64,000 bases of DNA from Pseudomonas pergaminensis (GTDB taxonomy: Bacteria; Pseudomonadota; Gammaproteobacteria; Pseudomonadales; Pseudomonadaceae): NCBI RefSeq assembly GCF_024112395.2, contig NZ_CP078013.2:3038001-3102000 (forward strand), read 5' to 3'. Position 1 is the first letter of the stretch. The number at the start of each line of letters is the position of its first letter. Made by a program: the position numbers and the translations under genes. The notes under the pieces were generated by a model. That model was not told where the DNA came from. It was given only the letters and a program-made list of their open reading frames with translations, and did not search any database. Below are positions 1 to 10,500 of the stretch, one piece after another.

Positions 1-1084
1 CGGTCACCTGCTGGTCGCGCACAGCCCAGCCGGCGGCCATGCCCAGCAGTGCCACGAACATCGGCCAGGGGCGGGTGGCACGTTCCCAGTCGCGCCAGAA
101 GTACGGGTCACCGCCGGGCGTCAGGGCACAGAGTGACGGGAATTGGTTCAGGAGGGTTTCGCTGAGCGTACGGCAGGCGTTCCAGTCGGGCTCGCCAAAG
201 CGTCGGGCGAACCGCTGGCGTTGTTCCAGCGGCATGTCGCCGAACAACAACCTTGCGGCGCGACACTGCGCATCGCGCGAATCCAGGCTGGCCTGGGCGA
301 AGGTGTGCGCCTTGAAGCGCTCGAGTGCATTGCGCGCCTTGAGTTGCGACCACTCGGGTTCGGGGCAGGGGTTTTCCAACTCTTTGTCGGACCAGGCCTG
401 TTGGGCACATAGGGTGTCGAACAATGCCTCGGACCAAAACCGGCTCGCCAGCAGGGTGCGGGCCAGCAGGTCGTTGATCCGTGCGTGACGGGCCAGCGGC
501 TTGAGCCATTCGGTGTGGTTCAATTCGGTCAATGCGGCCTTGAACGCCTCGACCTGTTGTTGATCAAGCAACCCGACCAACCGCTGCTCGACGTGCGTAA
601 ACATCTGCTCCAACAGCACGCCGAGGCGGTACTCGGGTAGGCAATTCGGTACTTCGCGTTGCCAGGGGCTGAGCCAATGCAAGTGGGTGACGGCCCATTC
701 GCTGAACGCCGGGTCGGCCGATATCAGGCAGCGCTGCAGCAACAGGGCCTCGAATGCATCGGCACAGTCACTGTCCATGGCCTGCCGGTAGCGGTTGGCG
801 AGATCGCTGGCAGTGGCGCCTGCGATCAGGGCTTGAGCCTGTTCGCCACGGGTGTCGGCTTCGTGCGTGGCCGGTTGCACGATATCGACAGGCACCGGTT
901 GCGGCGAATCAGCGGCCGCGTCGAAGCGGTGCCACTCAAGGGCGTGCTCATAGGCCTCACGCAAGCGCTGGAAGCCGCTGGGGTCTTCGTCCGGGCGATG
1001 CTGCTTGAGCAACACCGCGTACTGGCGCTTGATTGTGCGCGTGTCGGCGTCGCGCGTCAGTCCAAGTACTTCCCAGCAACTCAT
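1..1084 (-). CDS. J-domain (DnaJ-like) protein, C-terminal end outside window
   Basis: The minus strand is open from an ATG at 1084 to the left edge (361 codons, no stop), so the protein is incomplete. The first 45 residues read as a J domain: it opens MSCWEVLGL, then a helix TIKRQYAVLLKQ, then RPDEDP, then FQRLREAYEHAL. The usual HPD loop reads RPD here (KQHRPDEDP), a variant I associate with a subfamily of long J proteins with a degenerate middle and a C-terminal membrane segment; that part is not visible. J domains stimulate the ATPase of Hsp70 chaperones, so a DnaK-like partner just left of the window is plausible but unseen. It is divergent from the AraC regulator, with 130 bases between. 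The gene type is clear; its client and partner are unknown. Confidence 0.8.
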   Translation of the reverse strand, partial: MSCWEVLGLTRDADTRTIKRQYAVLLKQHRPDEDPSGFQRLREAYEHALEWHRFDAAADSPQPVPVDIVQPATHEADTRGEQAQALIAGATASDLANRYRQAMDSDCADAFEALLLQRCLISADPAFSEWAVTHLHWLSPWQREVPNCLPEYRLGVLLEQMFTHVEQRLVGLLDQQQVEAFKAALTELNHTEWLKPLARHARINDLLARTLLASRFWSEALFDTLCAQQAWSDKELENPCPEPEWSQLKARNALERFKAHTFAQASLDSRDAQCRAARLLFGDMPLEQRQRFARRFGEPDWNACRTLSETLLNQFPSLCALTPGGDPYFWRDWERATRPWPMFVALLGMAAGWAVRDQQVT

Positions 1085-1214
1085 CGGTTCAACATCCTGT
1101 CAGTAAAAATCCGGGCGCAGAATACCTGAGACCTGTTACGCGGCGCCTACTCTTTTATCGCGTGACTGCCTAAGATGGCGGCATTTCACCCCACCCAGGG
1201 CACGGACCGCGCCA

Positions 1215-2231
1215 ATGTCGGAAAAAGACACCATCTCCCTCCACCTCGTGCGCGAAGCCTTGTTGCAAAGCTGCGTCCCTGGGGCGGCCACTGCCGAAGT
1301 GCTGCTTAAAGCCGGGATTGATCCGGCACTGTTGGCCGAGCCCAATGCACGGGTCTCGGCCACCACCTACGCGCGCCTATGGCGTCTGCTGGCGCGGCGC
1401 ATGGACGATGAGTTCTTTGGCATGGACCCGCGCAAGCTCAAGTCCGGCAGCCTGGCGTTTCTCTGTCGCGCCACGATGGCGCAACCCACCCTGGCCACCA
1501 GCCTGGAAATTGGCCTGGGGTTCCTGTCGCTGATGCTGGAGCGGATGCCCGCTGAACTGGTGCGTCAACAGAGTTTGGCAGAGATCGTATTGCTGGAACC
1601 CGAGTCCGAACCCAATCGGGCCTTCACCTACTTTACCTACTGGATGATCGTGCACGGCGTCGCGTGCTGGTTGGCGGGGCGGCGGATTCCGATCCTGGCG
1701 ATTGAACTGCGTTGTCCGAAACCGGACTTCTGCGACGACTACCAGGTGATGTTTTCCGACAACCTGCGTTTCGATCGGCCGCGTACCCGCATGATCTTCT
1801 CCGCCGACTGCCTGGACCTGCCGATCAAGCGCAGCACAGAGGAACTCAAGCGCTTCCTGGCCCATGCGCCGGCCAACATCCTGGTCAAATACCGCGACCC
1901 GGACAGCCTCGCCACTCGCATCAAGCATGACCTGCGCCAGCGAGCCCCCGACACCTGGGAGGAAACCGAAGGCCTCGCCGCCAGCCTGTGCATCTCGGCC
2001 TCAACCTTGCGGCGCCGATTGGCAGAAGAAGGGCAAACCTACCAAGGCCTCAAGGACAGCGTGCGCAAGGAACTGGCCATTGTCTGGCTGGCTGAACCGC
2101 AGATCAGCTTTGCGGAGATCGCCGCGCGGCTTGGGTTCGCCGATACCAGCTCCTTTTACAAGGCCTTCCGCAAGTGGGCCGGTTCCAACCCTGGGCACTA
2201 TCGCAGCTTGATTTTGGATGGCGCTGAGTGA
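1215..2231 (+). CDS. AraC-family transcriptional regulator (arabinose-binding-type sensor)
   Basis: A 338-residue protein. Residues about 20-205 match the arabinose-binding-like sensor of the OruR/ArgR-like AraC subgroup (LLKAGIDPALLAEPNARVS, then a YARLWRLL helix). Residues about 235-330 carry the double helix-turn-helix: ETEGLAASLCISASTLRRRL for the first helix pair, then the conserved ISFAEIAARLGFADTSSFYK stretch and FRKWAGSNPGHYR. It would bind DNA in the cytoplasm in response to a small ligand that cannot be named from sequence. Length and domain order are normal for the family. The start at 1215 fits the family N terminus, although the upstream ribosome site is weak. Its target is not obvious: the J-domain gene is divergent and the following gene is separated by 196 bases. 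Confidence 0.9.
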   Translation: MSEKDTISLHLVREALLQSCVPGAATAEVLLKAGIDPALLAEPNARVSATTYARLWRLLARRMDDEFFGMDPRKLKSGSLAFLCRATMAQPTLATSLEIGLGFLSLMLERMPAELVRQQSLAEIVLLEPESEPNRAFTYFTYWMIVHGVACWLAGRRIPILAIELRCPKPDFCDDYQVMFSDNLRFDRPRTRMIFSADCLDLPIKRSTEELKRFLAHAPANILVKYRDPDSLATRIKHDLRQRAPDTWEETEGLAASLCISASTLRRRLAEEGQTYQGLKDSVRKELAIVWLAEPQISFAEIAARLGFADTSSFYKAFRKWAGSNPGHYRSLILDGAE

Positions 2232-2427
2232 GGCCGAGTACCACAAGGCAATGCGACTAATCCGATAGGAATCACGCACCTCCCAACGAAAGTGAAACAC
2301 TCGGCAACGTGCTCAATTTGCAACCGCAATACATGGATAAACACGCCCGAATGGCTCAGGACAACTCCTACATCATGTAAAGGTAGCGGTTTACAGAATG
2401 AAGTCTCCTAAATACTGGAGTACTTAT

Positions 2428-5400
2428 ATGAGTGTGCAAACCGTTAATACTGGGGGCGTGTCGAGACCTAACTATTCTCCTAACGGCCGAGATGAAACAG
2501 TCAGGCGTGAGCTGTCTGATCCGCAGGAGACCGCCCAATCGGGTGTATCAGCTAATGAACCTGTTTCGCGAACTTCCTCTGGGGGGGTGGACGAGGCCAT
2601 TAAAGCGGCAAAAATAGAGGACGATAAACTGGCCGCAACTGTAGCAGATTCGCACGTAGACATCGGATGGTGGACGTGGCCGTCGGATAAGTCATCGGTG
2701 GGTCAGTGGCTCAAACTTTACAATAAATCATGGAACTCCGAGGCGTTGCAGACCTGGGTAAAGGCGCAGAACTTAGTGCCTGACTCACTTCGTCTTCGGG
2801 GTTCCACGCTCACCGCACAAAAAAGGGTCGATGGTAAACTTACCGCCGTCAAGTTTACCCCGTCAGACAAGTCGGGTTGGTGGCCGCTAGGACGCCAAGC
2901 TATTGAGAGTGCTGCCATGCTGGACCCGCAACGTACAGGCCTGGCTGGTAATGGCAACGCTAAACTCTCACCCAAAGAGGTCATGGCATTCTACGGAGGA
3001 ACCTGGCCGATCAACACTGTCGAAGCCCGCGAACTCAAGAGAGATGGTTTCCCTGCCATAAACGCTGCTGATAATCCCACACGTGGACCTATGGCTCAGC
3101 AATCAACATTGCGCCAGTATCAGGACACGGAGCAAGAATCCGCGTTGATAAAAACATTACTTGGCGCTATCAAGGATAAACCGGACGATGAAAAAATCGA
3201 TTTAGGGACGATCCGGTCGGACATTGTACCGGGGTCATCACTTGCCTCTGCCAATTCGTCAAAACCCGAGCTATTGAAGAAGCTGAGGCAACTTCCCCAG
3301 ATGGCTTCTATTCTGCTAGCGCACCAGGCGGATTGGTATGCTCCCACTCGCCTGGTAGATGGCCAATTGTTCATAAAGAGCCGTGGTAAATCCGGGACGT
3401 GGAAAAATGTGACCGCGCAAGTTCGAGCCAATGCCGTATTGGCCCCTCTGCTCGATAACGCTATCGAAAAGGCCAAAAGTACCGGGGGTATCATCAACTC
3501 GGGAGCAAGGGCCGACGCCGTGCAGATGCTGCGTGCTTCCGGACTTGACGACTTTCCCAGCACACCCACGGTGAAGGAACTGCGGAACCTGATCAACTGG
3601 AAACTTAATCCAATCCCACCTGGAAGTTCACTTGGCAGCTATGGCCGGGAATATCTGACGGATTCCGAAACGCCGAGCGCCGACCATCGCCACCGAGTGC
3701 GCCGTACTGCGACTGACAATGACCCGGACGCAAAGTTAACCCTATTCGATTGCTCGCCTAAACCGTGGGCCGGTAAAACCTTGGAGCAAATACGTAAGAA
3801 TGCCGACAAACTCATTGCCCAGGCGTTAAGCCAAGGAGAAGGGTTGGCACGTAGCCAAACCATTCTCACCCGGTTTGACGGCGAACTCCCTTTCGCGATC
3901 GCGGACGCCACTCCCGGTGATCGACAACAGTTGCTGATGCTACGCGATATGCTTCGCGTTGATATAGACCTGGGTAAAAAACGTAATCTTATTGCGGGCT
4001 ACAACCTGTATTCAGCATCGAATGCGGGGAAAAAGCTGTCTGAGGTGCGGGATGAGTTGGAAAAACACATAAGTGTCACTAAAAAGCTCCCCATGGAGCA
4101 GGCTGTACTGATGACGCATGCCTTGCTGGCGACGGTCGCTCCAGAGTTCCTGGTTAAGGGGGCTGGCGCGGAACGGGTGGGGAGTTTGACGCATGTTAAC
4201 TTGCGTATTCAGACCGCCCTCGTGGAAATGGCCTCTCAAGGCAGTTCGCGGGAAATGGATGTAGCGCAAGTCAGCTCACGCAGTGTCTTGACGCCTATAA
4301 CCAGCAGCCATGAGGAATTGCAAACCGCGCTGAGCGCGGGGCCTATTTATGACTGGGCCCTTGCACAGGGGGTTGTCACCGCCGAGGACGATTACTCGGA
4401 ATCAGCAGTCAAGCGGGCACTCACAAGCTACAACCAGCGTCTTGAAAACTACAGCGCGATGAACAGTGATCTGGATAGCGCTCGCATGGGTGTTATTTCC
4501 CGTTCTGAAATGGCGAAGCAAGCGTTAGAGAAAGTGTCTCCAGGTAATGAGAATTTTTTCAGTAAGCGCATCATCTATGCTGAACCAGACTCGTTGATAT
4601 ATAAAACCGTAAAAGCAGTTAAGGCTCTGCATCCACTTGTTCCGGACGGAACCACTGTTGATGGAAAATCCGTCTCAACGGCCGAGCATGCGGTTGGCAC
4701 CCACTCGATCTTGGATTTGTATATGTCGGGCGTGCTGACCGCAAAGAATGTGGACACCGTGCAATGGAAGTTTGCCAGCGCCGCAGATCGGCTTAAGTTC
4801 GAATCGCTAAAGTCTCAGTTGTCAAAGTTAGAGCCTTTAGGCGACGTGTTCGATGACGTGTTCAATGACGGAACCCAACACCTGGAAAAATTCGTCCTTC
4901 AGTCGGCCAGGGTCATTATGAGCGACATGCCTCTTGAAGACAGAGTCCGGTTAGAGTTCGGAGAGGTCTTCGTAGTGGGTGCATCCCCCTACCAATTATC
5001 GGACGGGAGCAAGCTCTCTCAAGCGCAGGCTCAACAAAAAATGGGGCCTCTAATATATGCCAAGGACACTTCAGGCGATCAGTGCTATGAAATGCTTCCC
5101 TCAGGAGAGGGCTACGTCCTGCGTCCAGAGTACTTGCCGGCGATGAGAGCCCTGGCCGACCATGATAAGAAGTGGGTGCGCGTCTATAAAAATAGCTATC
5201 CGGAGTTGCCGGCTGACCTCGACATCTTGAGCTACTTTCCTGCAGATAAACAAGATCGAAGCGAATCCAACCAGGTGCCGAACACCTTTTCATCCAAGAG
5301 AACCGATGAACTCATTAAGACCTTCAAGGAAAATCAGTTATTCCTGAATCGTAAGTTGATGTTGGAAAGCGCCAGGGGGGTAACAACGAATGAGGCCATT

Positions 5401-5943
5401 CAGAAGCGATTTGAAGCAGCCGAATCATTTATTATCAATACGATAATTCCTTTCAAATCCAATATTGAAGACCTCGCGTCAGGCGATCCCAAACGCATGG
5501 CGATGGGGGCAATCGGACTCGGGTTGGAAATTTTCGGGGCGTTGTTTGTAGTAGCCGGTGCTGTCGGTGCAGCCGCAAAAGCTGCCACGACAGCGGCAAA
5601 ACTTGCGCAGTATGGTAGGGCCGCCCTCTCGATGTTCAATTTACCGGGTGCTGTTATAGACACGAGTAAAGCGTTGTACCGTCTCACATCTATCGGGGTT
5701 AGAAGCATAGGCACGCATGCGCCTAAAGCCTTGGCTAAAGGTGTTTCCAATTTCCGGTCGTTGGCGTCTAGTGCGGGTAAGAGTAATCATGGGTACTTCA
5801 GGAATTCATTTAAACCCTGGACAACCAATGATACGGTAGGGCTGCTGTCTAACACAGGGTTGATAAATACCGGAATCGGAACTGAGGCGTACGTCCAACA
5901 ACCCCCACGTGTTCCTTCGCAAGGTACTGCTGTAACCGTTTGA
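2428..5943 (+). CDS. Large protein of unknown function, possible effector/toxin
   Basis: An open frame of 1171 residues from the ATG at 2428, preferred over the upstream ATG at 2398 because GGAG stands seven bases before it. I do not recognise a named family. The N terminus is polar and rich in S, T, P and Q, with no signal peptide. The middle is mixed alpha-helical without obvious catalytic motifs. Near the C terminus (roughly residues 1015-1065) is a hydrophobic, Ala/Gly-rich stretch, IGLGLEIFGALFVVAGAVG, preceded by IIPFKSNIEDLASGD. An arrangement like this occurs in very large Pseudomonas proteins annotated as dermonecrotic-toxin or HopAC1-like effectors; the likeness is by eye only. Base composition is visibly less GC-rich than in the flanking efflux operon, which suggests acquisition. 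It is a single gene followed by a hairpin. An effector or toxin role is inference. Confidence 0.75.
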   Translation: MSVQTVNTGGVSRPNYSPNGRDETVRRELSDPQETAQSGVSANEPVSRTSSGGVDEAIKAAKIEDDKLAATVADSHVDIGWWTWPSDKSSVGQWLKLYNKSWNSEALQTWVKAQNLVPDSLRLRGSTLTAQKRVDGKLTAVKFTPSDKSGWWPLGRQAIESAAMLDPQRTGLAGNGNAKLSPKEVMAFYGGTWPINTVEARELKRDGFPAINAADNPTRGPMAQQSTLRQYQDTEQESALIKTLLGAIKDKPDDEKIDLGTIRSDIVPGSSLASANSSKPELLKKLRQLPQMASILLAHQADWYAPTRLVDGQLFIKSRGKSGTWKNVTAQVRANAVLAPLLDNAIEKAKSTGGIINSGARADAVQMLRASGLDDFPSTPTVKELRNLINWKLNPIPPGSSLGSYGREYLTDSETPSADHRHRVRRTATDNDPDAKLTLFDCSPKPWAGKTLEQIRKNADKLIAQALSQGEGLARSQTILTRFDGELPFAIADATPGDRQQLLMLRDMLRVDIDLGKKRNLIAGYNLYSASNAGKKLSEVRDELEKHISVTKKLPMEQAVLMTHALLATVAPEFLVKGAGAERVGSLTHVNLRIQTALVEMASQGSSREMDVAQVSSRSVLTPITSSHEELQTALSAGPIYDWALAQGVVTAEDDYSESAVKRALTSYNQRLENYSAMNSDLDSARMGVISRSEMAKQALEKVSPGNENFFSKRIIYAEPDSLIYKTVKAVKALHPLVPDGTTVDGKSVSTAEHAVGTHSILDLYMSGVLTAKNVDTVQWKFASAADRLKFESLKSQLSKLEPLGDVFDDVFNDGTQHLEKFVLQSARVIMSDMPLEDRVRLEFGEVFVVGASPYQLSDGSKLSQAQAQQKMGPLIYAKDTSGDQCYEMLPSGEGYVLRPEYLPAMRALADHDKKWVRVYKNSYPELPADLDILSYFPADKQDRSESNQVPNTFSSKRTDELIKTFKENQLFLNRKLMLESARGVTTNEAIQKRFEAAESFIINTIIPFKSNIEDLASGDPKRMAMGAIGLGLEIFGALFVVAGAVGAAAKAATTAAKLAQYGRAALSMFNLPGAVIDTSKALYRLTSIGVRSIGTHAPKALAKGVSNFRSLASSAGKSNHGYFRNSFKPWTTNDTVGLLSNTGLINTGIGTEAYVQQPPRVPSQGTAVTV

Positions 5944-5969
5944 ACTCCATGAGTTGCTTGTAATGTTTC

Positions 5970-5996
5970 GAGCACGGATGCTCAACAGTCTTTATT
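5970..5996 (+). terminator. Possible rho-independent terminator after the large protein gene
   Basis: A five-base stem GAGCA/TGCTC with a four-base loop starts 26 bases after the stop codon at 5943. It is followed after a few bases by a T-rich run. The stem is short and the T-run is offset, so confidence is modest. Confidence 0.45.
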
Positions 5997-6062
5997 TTTT
6001 TTATGCATACACCACGCACTGCTGCGTTGGATTTTTATTCGAAAGAATCACATAAAAGCTTT

Positions 6063-6097
6063 CAAAAAAAACCCCGTGACCGAATGGACCACGGGGC
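6063..6097 (-). terminator. Rho-independent terminator of the mexEF-oprN operon
   Basis: Read on the minus strand, a CCCCGTG stem, a short loop and its complement CACGGGG are followed directly by a run of eight T. It lies 43 bases beyond the oprN stop, where the operon should end. The A-rich other side could also help stop transcription arriving from the left. Confidence 0.85.
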
Positions 6098-6139
6098 AAA
6101 AAATTGGCTGGATGCGACCAACCAAAGGAGCTCTTTACA

Positions 6140-7555
6140 TCACTTGGCGCTGGCGACCACCGTGTCCGGCTGCCAGCCACCACCGAGTGCCTTGTAGATC
6201 GCAACAATGCCGCGATACAGGTCTACTTCGGCTTGGGCCTGGGAGTCTTCGGCGGCCAAACGTTCACGCTGGGCGTCGAGCAATACCAGGAAGTCCACAG
6301 TGCCCTCGCGGTAGCGGATTGCGGCCAGGTCGGCGGCGGCGCGGCTGGATTCGCTTTGGCGGATCAGCGATACCAAACGCTGCTGGCGCTTGCCGTAGTC
6401 ACTGAAGGCGTTTTCGGACTCTTCCAGCGCCAACAGCACTTGCTGCTCGTAGGTTGCCAGGGCGCCATCCGCCTCGGCATCGGCGCCACGCAAACGGGCG
6501 CGCACGCTGCCCAGGTCAAACGCGGCCCAGGTGATGCTCGGGCCAAGGGCCCAGGCATTGGCGGCGGACGAGCCGATCTGCGAACCGCGCCCGGCGGTGA
6601 AGCCGAGGAAGCCGCTGAGGCTGACCCGTGGGAACAGGTCGGCCTTTGCCACGCCGATGCGCGCGGTGGCGGCGGCCAGTTTGCGTTCGGCGCTGAGGAT
6701 GTCCGGGCGACGTTGCAGCAGTTGCCCCGGGTCGCCAATCGGCAACGCCTTAGCGATCGCCGGCAGGTCTTTCGGCCCCAGGTCGACGGTCAGCTTGTCG
6801 GGACGCTGGCCGAGGAGGGTGGCGATGCGGTTACGCTCACGGACTTGTTCGGCTTGCAGTTGCGGCACGCTGGCTTCGACTGCCGCGAGGCGTGCGTCGG
6901 CACGCTCCACGTCGAGTTGGTCGCCCACACCGGCATCCCGCAGGCTGACCGTGATGGTGCGCGATTCCTGCTGGTTCTTCAGGTTGTCCAGGGCAATGCG
7001 TTCACGCAGTTGCGCGCCCCGCAATTGGCCGTAGGCGTCCACCAGTTCGGCAATCATGGTGACTTGCAGTTGGTACAAGTCAGCCTCGGCAGCCTGCTGG
7101 TCGGCGTCGGTGGCTTCCAGGTTGCGCTGGATGCGGCCGAACAGGTCCAGCTCCCAGGCCATGTCCAGGCCGAGGTCGTAACGCTCGGTCTTGACGCGGC
7201 TAGTGGTCTGGCCTGGGATCTGGCCTTTGCCTTGGTCACTGCTGACCCGGCTGGTGATGGTCGGCATGGCGTCATTGCTGGCGTCATCGCGGATCGCACG
7301 GGCCGCCCGCAGGCGGGCAAAAGCGACGCGCAGATCACGGTTACCTTGCAGCGATTGGGTCACCAACTGGTTGAGGGTCGGGTCCTCGAACTGCTGCCAC
7401 CAGATGCCTTCGAACTTGGCATGGTCATACTTCTTGGCATCGGCAGCGGCCGTGATGTTGGCCGCCTCCGGGGTTTGGGTCTTGTAGTCCGGGCCTACGG
7501 CACAGGCGCTCAGCGCCAGTACCAGCAAGCTCGGCAGGAATACTTTCACGCTCAT
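6140..7555 (-). CDS. oprN: Outer-membrane efflux lipoprotein of an RND pump (OprN-type)
   Basis: A 471-residue outer-membrane factor of the OprM/NodT family: a trimeric channel that carries drugs through the outer membrane for a tripartite RND pump. The N terminus is a lipoprotein signal, MSVKVFLPSLLVLALSAC, with the lipidated cysteine at 18, followed by AVGPDYKTQ, typical of the family. Two long helical OEP repeats follow (for example SLQGNRDLRVAFARLRAARA near residue 90). Its start overlaps the mexF stop by four bases (ATGA), so it is translationally coupled. The length matches P. aeruginosa OprN. The symbol rests on gene order and partner identity. Confidence 0.93.
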   Translation of the reverse strand: MSVKVFLPSLLVLALSACAVGPDYKTQTPEAANITAAADAKKYDHAKFEGIWWQQFEDPTLNQLVTQSLQGNRDLRVAFARLRAARAIRDDASNDAMPTITSRVSSDQGKGQIPGQTTSRVKTERYDLGLDMAWELDLFGRIQRNLEATDADQQAAEADLYQLQVTMIAELVDAYGQLRGAQLRERIALDNLKNQQESRTITVSLRDAGVGDQLDVERADARLAAVEASVPQLQAEQVRERNRIATLLGQRPDKLTVDLGPKDLPAIAKALPIGDPGQLLQRRPDILSAERKLAAATARIGVAKADLFPRVSLSGFLGFTAGRGSQIGSSAANAWALGPSITWAAFDLGSVRARLRGADAEADGALATYEQQVLLALEESENAFSDYGKRQQRLVSLIRQSESSRAAADLAAIRYREGTVDFLVLLDAQRERLAAEDSQAQAEVDLYRGIVAIYKALGGGWQPDTVVASAK

Positions 7556-10500
7556 TGCTGTGTCTCCAGCTTCAAGGCCTTGGCCGCTTTGCGCGCTTCG
7601 CTGCGCTCCACATAGCGACGGATCAGTACGTAGAACACTGGCGTCAGCAACAGACCGAAGAAGGTCACACCGATCATCCCGGAGAACACCGCCACGCCCA
7701 TGGCATGACGCATCTCGGCACCCGCACCGCTGGACAACACCAGTGGCACCACACCCATGATGAAGGCGAACGAGGTCATCAGGATCGGCCGCAGACGCAG
7801 ACGGCAGGCTTCCAGTACCGCAGCGAGCGGGTCGAGGCCTTCTGCCTGTTTATCCTTGGCGAACTCGACGATCAGAATCGCGTTCTTACACGCCAGGCCC
7901 ACCAGTACGATCAAGCCGATCTGGGTGAAGATGTTGTTGTCGCCGCCCGAGATGATCACCCCGGTAATCGCCGACAGCAGCGTCATCGGTACGATCAGGA
8001 TCACCGCCAATGGCAGGCTCCAGCTTTCGTATTGGGCGGCCAGTACCAGGAACGCCAGCAGTACGCAGAGCGGGAACACGAACAGTGCGGTGTTGCCCGA
8101 GAGGATTTGCTGATAAGTCAGGTCGGTCCACTCGTAGGTCATGCCGTTGGGCAGTTCCTCTTTCAGCAGTTTCTCGATCGCCGCTTCAGCCTGGCCAGAG
8201 CTGTAGCCGGGTGCAGCGTTGCCGTTGATTTCAGCGGTGATAAAGCCGTTGTAGTGCATCACGCGGTCCGGCCCGGAGGTGTCGCTGACCTTGATGAAGG
8301 TCGCCAGCGGGATCATCTCGCCTTTGTTGTTGCGCACTTTCAGCTGGCCGATCTGGTCTTCGTCCAGGCGGAACTGCTGCTCAGCCTGCACGTTGACCTG
8401 GTAGGTGCGGCCGAAGCGGTTGAAGTCGTTGGCATACAACGAGCCCAGGTAGATCTGCAGGGTGTCGAAGATGTCGCTGATCGCCACGCCGTGGGTCTTG
8501 GCCTTTTCGCGGTCGATGGCAGCATCGACCTGGGGTACGTTGACCGTGTAGCTGGTGAACAGGCCGAACAGTTCCGGCGTGGTGCGGCTCTTGGTGATGA
8601 TGTTCTGCACTTCTTTGTACAGCTCGTCGTAACCCAGGTTGCCGCGGTCTTCGATCTGCAGGCGGAAACCACCAATCGTGCCCAGGCCCTGTACCGGCGG
8701 CGGTGGGAAGATCGCCATGTAGGCTTCCTGGATGCTGCTGTACTTGCCATTCAAGGCACCGGCAATCGCACCGGCGGACATGCTCGGGTCCTTACGCTCG
8801 TCGAACGGTTTCAAGGTCACGAACACGATGCCGCTGTTCGGGCTGTTGGTGAAACCGTTGATCGACAGGCCCGGGAACGCTACGGCGCTTTCCACGCCTG
8901 GTTGTTTCAGGGCGATGTCGGACATGCGCTTGATCACGTCTTCGGTGCGATCCAGGCTCGCGGCGTCCGGCAATTGGGCGAAGGCCACCAGGTATTGCTT
9001 GTCCTGGGCCGGTACGAAACCGGTCGGCGTGTGGGCAAAGCCCAGCCAGGTCAGGACCATCAGGCCGGCGTACAGGAACAGCGCGATACCACTGCCACGG
9101 ATCACGCGGCGCACGGTGCCGACATAACCATGACTGGCCTTGTCAAAGAAGCGGTTGAACGGTTTGAACAACCAGCCGCCCAGCAACTTGTCGAGGAACT
9201 TGGAGAAACCATCCTTCGGCGCGTTGTGGCCCTTGAGCAATACGGCAGCCAGGGCAGGGGACAGGGTCAGTGAGTTGAACGCCGAGATCACCGTGGAGAT
9301 CGCAATGGTCAAGGCGAACTGCTTATAGAACTGCCCGGTCAAGCCGCTGATGAAGGCCGCAGGTACGAACACCGCACACAACACCAACGCGGTGGCGATG
9401 ATCGGGCCGGTCACTTCGCTCATGGCCTTTTCAGTAGCCGGGAACGGTTCCAGGCCCAGTTCGATGTTCCGTTCGACGTTCTCCACCACCACGATGGCGT
9501 CGTCCACCACGATACCGATGGCCAGTACCAATCCGAACAAGGACAACGCGTTGAGCGAGAAGCCAAACAGGTGCATTACCGCAAACGTACCGATCAACGA
9601 TACCGGTACCGCCACCAACGGAATGATCGAGGCGCGCCAGGTCTGCAGGAACAGGATCACCACCAATACCACCAGGATCAGCGCTTCGAACAGCGTGTGC
9701 ACCACCGCTTCGATGGAGCCGCGCACGAAGATGGTCGGGTCATAGACGATGCTGTAGTCCATGCCTTGCGGGAAGCTCTTTTTCAGCTCCTCCATCTTGC
9801 CGCGTACTTCGTTGGAGATCTCGATGGCGTTGGAGCCAGGGCGCTGGAAGATCGGAATCGCCACGGCCGGCTGGTTGTTGAGCAACGAACGCAGGGCGTA
9901 TTGGCTGGAGCCCAGCTCCACCCGTGCGATGTCTTTGAGGCGGGTGATTTCACCGTGATCGCCGGAGCGAATAATGATGTTCTCGAACTCTTCCTCGGTC
10001 ACCAGGCGACCTTGGGTGTTCACCGACAACTGGAACGCAGTGGCGGTCGGTGCTGGTTGCGCACCCAGGGCACCGGCGGCGACTTGACGGTTCTGCTCAC
10101 GGATTGCCGTCACCACGTCAGTGGCCGTCAGGTTGCGCGAAGCGGTCTTGTTCGGGTCCAACCATACACGCAACGAGTAGTCGCCCATGCCGAACAGTTG
10201 CACGTCACCCACACCGCCCAGACGCGCCAACTCATCCTTCACATTGAGCAAGGCATAGTTGGACAGGTACAGCATGTCGTAGCGCTGATCCGGGGAGGTC
10301 AAGTGCACCACCATGGTCAGGTCGGGGGAGGCCTTGTCCACGGTGATACCGATGCGTGTCACTTCCTCAGGCAGTTTCGGCTGAGTCCGGGTCACGCGGT
10401 TTTGCACTTGCACCTGCGCGTTGTCCAGGTCGGTGCCCAGGGCGAAGGTGATGGTCAGGGTGAGCTTGCCGTCGGCGGTCGACTGCGAGGACATGTACAA

